A stretch of 64,000 bases of DNA from Spodoptera frugiperda. Lineage: Eukaryota; Arthropoda; Insecta; Lepidoptera; Noctuidae. Positions 60,770 through 64,000 of this stretch are shown here, in pieces; the stretch's first letter is position 1; every line of letters begins with the position of its first letter. The translations under genes and the position numbers were made by a program. Below the pieces are notes generated by a model. The model was given only the letters and a program-made list of their open reading frames with translations, was not told the origin of the DNA and made no database searches. Location: contig NC_064231.1 of NCBI RefSeq assembly GCF_023101765.2, positions 2,866,501 to 2,930,500 on the forward strand. The letters run 5' to 3'.

Positions 60770-62665
60770 ATGCCAGCTATTGGAATTGATCTTGGTACAA
60801 CCTACTCGTGTGTTGGAGTGTGGCAGCACGGGAATGTGGAAATCATCGCAAATGACCAAGGCAACCGAACTACTCCGTCATACGTCGCGTTCACAGACAC
60901 CGAACGGTTGATTGGAGATGCAGCTAAAAACCAAGTCGCCCTCAACCCCAACAACACAGTATTTGACGCCAAACGACTCATCGGCCGCAAGTTTGACGAC
61001 CCGAAGATCCAACAGGACATGCAGCATTGGCCCTTCAAAGTCATAAATGACTGCGGCAAGCCCAAGATACAAGTTAACTTTAAGGGAGAAACTAAGAAGT
61101 TCGCGCCGGAGGAAATCAGCAGCATGGTGTTAACAAAGATGAAGGAGACTGCAGAGGCTTACCTCGGAACCTCAGTGCGAGATGCTGTCATCACAGTTCC
61201 GGCATACTTCAACGACTCACAACGACAAGCCACTAAGGATGCCGGTGCCATTGCTGGTCTTAACGTGCTAAGGATCATCAATGAGCCAACAGCTGCCGCC
61301 CTCGCCTACGGTCTCGACAAAAATCTCAAAGGCGAACGAAATGTGCTAATATTTGATCTTGGTGGCGGCACGTTTGATGTGTCCATTCTAACCATCGATG
61401 AAGGCTCTCTATTTGAGGTACGGGCGACTGCCGGTGACACACACCTTGGCGGTGAAGACTTCGACAACCGGCTAGTGAACTTCCTAGCCGATGAGTTCAA
61501 ACGCAAATACAAGAAAGATATGCGAAACAACTCACGCGCTCTCCGCAGGCTTCGTACGGCGGCAGAACGCGCGAAACGCACGTTATCTTCCAGCACAGAA
61601 GCAACCATTGAAATTGATGCACTACACGAAGGCATTGATTTCTACACTAGAGTGTCGCGTGCACGATTTGAAGAACTAAATGCTGATCTGTTCCGAGGCA
61701 CTCTTGAACCCGTTGAAAAGGCGCTTAAGGATGCTAAACTAGACAAGAGTTCCATCCATGACGTTGTACTGGTCGGCGGCTCTACTCGCATCCCCAAGAT
61801 CCAGAGCATGTTGCAGAACTTCTTCTGTGGCAAGCAGCTGAACCTGTCCATCAATCCAGACGAAGCCGTGGCATATGGTGCCGCAGTGCAGGCAGCTATA
61901 CTCAGCGGCGAGCAGCACTCTAAGATCCAGGACGTGCTGTTGGTAGACGTCGCTCCTCTATCACTCGGTATAGAGACAGCCGGTGGTGTCATGACCAAAA
62001 TCATCGAGCGCAACGCTAAGATTCCTTGCAAACAATCGCAGACGTTCACCACATACTCAGACAACCAACCAGCTGTGACCATCCAAGTATATGAAGGTGA
62101 ACGAGCCATGACGAAGGACAACAACTTGCTGGGTCGCTTTGACTTGACGGGCATTCCGCCTGCACCTCGAGGAGTGCCTAAGATTGACGTCACCTTCGAT
62201 CTAGACGCGAACGGAATCCTGAACGTATCAGCCAAAGAAAACAGCACCGGGCGCAGCAAGAACATTGTGATCAAGAACGACAAGGGTCGTTTGTCGCAGG
62301 CTGAGATTGACAGAATGTTATCTGAAGCCGAGCGATACAAGGAAGAGGACGAGCGCCAGCGACAGAGGGTGTCTGCTCGCAACCAGCTGGAGTCATACAT
62401 CTTCAGCGTGAAACAAGCGCTGGACGATGCTGGCGACAAGTTGAGTGAGCAAGACAAGCAGACGGCGCGGAACGAGTGTGACGAGGCACTGAAGTGGCTG
62501 GACAACAACACACTTGCTGAGAAGGAGGAGTACGAGCACAGAATGAAGGAGCTCCAGAGAACGTGCTCGCCTATCATGAGCAAAATGCACGGCGCGGGAG
62601 CTGGACCCCAACAATACGGACAGCAACAAGCGAACTCGGGGCCCACAGTAGAAGAAGTAGACTAA
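60770..62665 (+). CDS. Hsp70: Heat-shock protein 70, cytosolic inducible type
   Basis: This ATP-driven chaperone of the cytosol and nucleus binds unfolded client segments with Hsp40 and nucleotide-exchange partners. The ORF encodes 631 residues without introns, as in stress-inducible insect Hsp70 genes. The ATPase domain (about 1-383) has the three family signatures: IDLGTTYS (6-13), IFDLGGGTFDVSIL (about 194-207) and VVLVGGSTRIPKI (about 332-344). Lys68 stands where bovine Hsc70 has catalytic Lys71. The linker DVLLVDVAPLSLG (about 388-400) leads to the substrate-binding domain and helical lid. The protein ends PTVEEVD, the TPR co-chaperone anchor of cytosolic members. The GGMP repeats typical of constitutive Hsc70 are missing, which with the promoter supports the inducible type. 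The start is the first ATG after the leader. No truncation or missing key residue is seen. Confidence 0.97.
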   Translation: MPAIGIDLGTTYSCVGVWQHGNVEIIANDQGNRTTPSYVAFTDTERLIGDAAKNQVALNPNNTVFDAKRLIGRKFDDPKIQQDMQHWPFKVINDCGKPKIQVNFKGETKKFAPEEISSMVLTKMKETAEAYLGTSVRDAVITVPAYFNDSQRQATKDAGAIAGLNVLRIINEPTAAALAYGLDKNLKGERNVLIFDLGGGTFDVSILTIDEGSLFEVRATAGDTHLGGEDFDNRLVNFLADEFKRKYKKDMRNNSRALRRLRTAAERAKRTLSSSTEATIEIDALHEGIDFYTRVSRARFEELNADLFRGTLEPVEKALKDAKLDKSSIHDVVLVGGSTRIPKIQSMLQNFFCGKQLNLSINPDEAVAYGAAVQAAILSGEQHSKIQDVLLVDVAPLSLGIETAGGVMTKIIERNAKIPCKQSQTFTTYSDNQPAVTIQVYEGERAMTKDNNLLGRFDLTGIPPAPRGVPKIDVTFDLDANGILNVSAKENSTGRSKNIVIKNDKGRLSQAEIDRMLSEAERYKEEDERQRQRVSARNQLESYIFSVKQALDDAGDKLSEQDKQTARNECDEALKWLDNNTLAEKEEYEHRMKELQRTCSPIMSKMHGAGAGPQQYGQQQANSGPTVEEVD

Positions 62666-62825
62666 ATTCCTAAATTAGTAAAACATTCTGATCTCTAGTC
62701 CCACCAGTATCTCAATTGTAAATAATAGCTTTTAAGTTAATTTAAGTATTTATTTAATGTATGTTAAGAAAAAAAAAACACAATCATGTGCTGGAAAAAT
62801 AAATAAAACAAATTCAAATGAAATT
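62666..62825 (+). terminator. Hsp70 3' UTR with AU-rich element and poly(A) signals
   Basis: A TATTTATTTAA sequence near 62745 contains overlapping ATTTA pentamers of the kind that destabilise Hsp70 mRNA after stress in Drosophila. Two overlapping AATAAA signals lie at 62798-62803 and 62802-62807, followed by U-rich sequence (TTTTTCGTCTTTCTTTTTT), so cleavage is expected near 62820-62830. Confidence 0.8.
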
Positions 62826-62829
62826 TTTC

Positions 62830-63125
62830 GTCTTTCTTTTTTCCTCTAAACTTTTATTTTACTAAAGTAATTATTGCACAGCACCTAACAAAATATTGTT
62901 AGATATATACATAGAACCACTAATATGGCCATAATAACTAAGTAGACACATTGCCTTAAAGAAATAAACCGAATTGACTAAAAATATTAGGTGAACTGTA
63001 CTTAGACCTAGGTACTTAGACATATGCCTACTTAAAACGAACATGAAAATGATCATGTTACGTTTATATTTTATATTCTACCTACACATAAACATAAAAC
63101 TGCCTCTAACAATTCAGAATCTATA
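62830..63125. other. Intergenic DNA, no gene seen
   Basis: A 61-codon minus-strand ORF (62871-63056) has no recognisable domain. Confidence 0.45.
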
Positions 63126-63129
63126 TATT

Positions 63130-63410
63130 AATACGTGATGCAAAAACTTTGGACCGCTTTTTACGAAAATTGCGCGGACGTAGGAGCATAAAATTTGGTA
63201 CACTTATAGTTTATGTGTAGGAGAAGTGCAGGACGCTAATATTTTTCAAAAATAATGCTTATAAAGTACATTAAATTAATAAATAAAACATTACACACAC
63301 ATGCATAGTATCTGATCGTATTTGACAAAACGTCAAAATCGATAGACATTGCGATGATATTGACGTCTCATATGAATAGAGTTTTATAAAAGAGTTTGTT
63401 TGAGTTCGAG
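63130..63410 (+). repeat. Dispersed lepidopteran repeat fragment
   Basis: ACTTTGGACCGCTTTTTACG, AAAATTGCGCGGACGTAGGA and GGTACACTTATAGTTTATGT match, from memory, a sequence common in moth genomes that is usually part of a longer transposon-derived repeat. It has no coding capacity. It is the first recognisable mobile-element relic after the 33-59 kb block. Confidence 0.45.
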
Positions 63411-64000
63411 TTAAATAAAAATTATCCTTGAACGTATGTTAAGTGGTATTGTAAATTAAATCGTATATGGTTGAATTTCAACCACTAGGCGACCACTAGT
63501 ACAACTATAAATCAGAGCACCATAGCTTCACTAATACCATAGGTACAATGTATTTTGGTACTTAAAGATAGAAGTGTCATTTCATCATTTCTAAATAATA
63601 GGATATTTCTAAAAACACTGGAGGATGTTTTTGCAAATGCAGACTGTGCATTTGCGGTGCATTTTTAACTTACATTTTCTGTAGGTATACGGTCACTTAG
63701 TCAGTATGCACATTAAATTGATACGCATTGATATAATTATAACATACAGCATTAGACTCGTCTTAAATGAATTAATGAGTATACTAAAATGCAAGAATCG
63801 TAGCAGAGAACATTTACATTCACTTTCAAGAATCTGCATCTAGGGCTAGGAGAGAACCCAGGATGGTAGGTACTAGTAGGTAGACGCGTATTTTTGAAAA
63901 AATGTAAGTTTACATTCACATACAGATGTAAGGAAATAGCAAATAACGCCATCTATATTTTGCTTACAGTAAGCATGAAAAGTGAAATAATTCCACAGAT
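63411..64000. other. AT-rich intergenic DNA, no gene seen
   Basis: No ORF above 66 codons is present. AACGCCATCTATATTTTG near 63947 is another copy of the CGCCATCT motif. Confidence 0.45.

Noticed and set aside
61642..62646. 334-codon antisense ORF inside Hsp70
   Set aside because: It is the mirror of a highly codon-biased gene on the plus strand, with no known domain. Long antisense ORFs in Hsp70 are a known compositional artefact.

Overview
The window looks like nuclear DNA of a lepidopteran insect, probably a noctuoid moth. The evidence is an AT-rich background, an intronless inducible-type Hsp70 ending in EEVD, and many dispersed SINE and MITE fragments of kinds I recognise from moth genomes. 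The assignment to Noctuoidea is an inference from those repeats, not a measurement.

Layout. (1) About 1-28 kb is a gene desert rich in small mobile elements: tRNA-derived SINEs, six copies of one SINE-like family, hairpin MITEs and tails of larger elements. Two short GC-richer patches, near 8.2 kb and 24.7 kb, could be promoters with non-coding first exons. (2) 28,305-28,760 (+) is a complete 151-residue lysine-rich protein encoded in one exon. A splice acceptor and a 5-codon upstream ORF lie just before it. I do not recognise its family. (3) About 28.9-33 kb is intergenic with more SINE pieces and a cluster of motifs resembling insect CTCF or YY1 sites. (4) About 33-59 kb is very AT-rich, has no credible protein gene and no mobile element I could recognise, and is built largely from tandem and degenerate repeats. 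These are a 64-bp array at 39.6-41.0 kb set inside older 150-bp-type units, a 166-bp array at 43.6-46.9 kb, a degenerate 280-bp repeat at 50.4-51.4 kb and a 152/153-bp array at 52.3-53.4 kb. (5) 60,770-62,665 (+) is a complete heat-shock 70 gene with heat-shock elements, CCAAT boxes, TATA box, initiator, A-rich leader, AU-rich 3' UTR and poly(A) signals. (6) The last 1.3 kb is intergenic with one dispersed-repeat fragment.

The most interesting signal is a second heat-shock-type promoter at about 59.29-59.73 kb. It has two perfect three-unit heat-shock elements and one two-unit element, and its TATA box is on the minus strand, so it points away from Hsp70 and into the 20-kb block of tandem repeats. 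Downstream on that strand lie a strong splice donor and only tiny ORFs. A heat-shock promoter, a short first exon, an intron, no long ORF and then kilobases of tandem repeats is the architecture of the Drosophila hsr-omega (93D) long non-coding RNA, here arranged divergently with Hsp70. This is a hypothesis from sequence layout. No transcript evidence was available, and several alternatives are listed with the findings.
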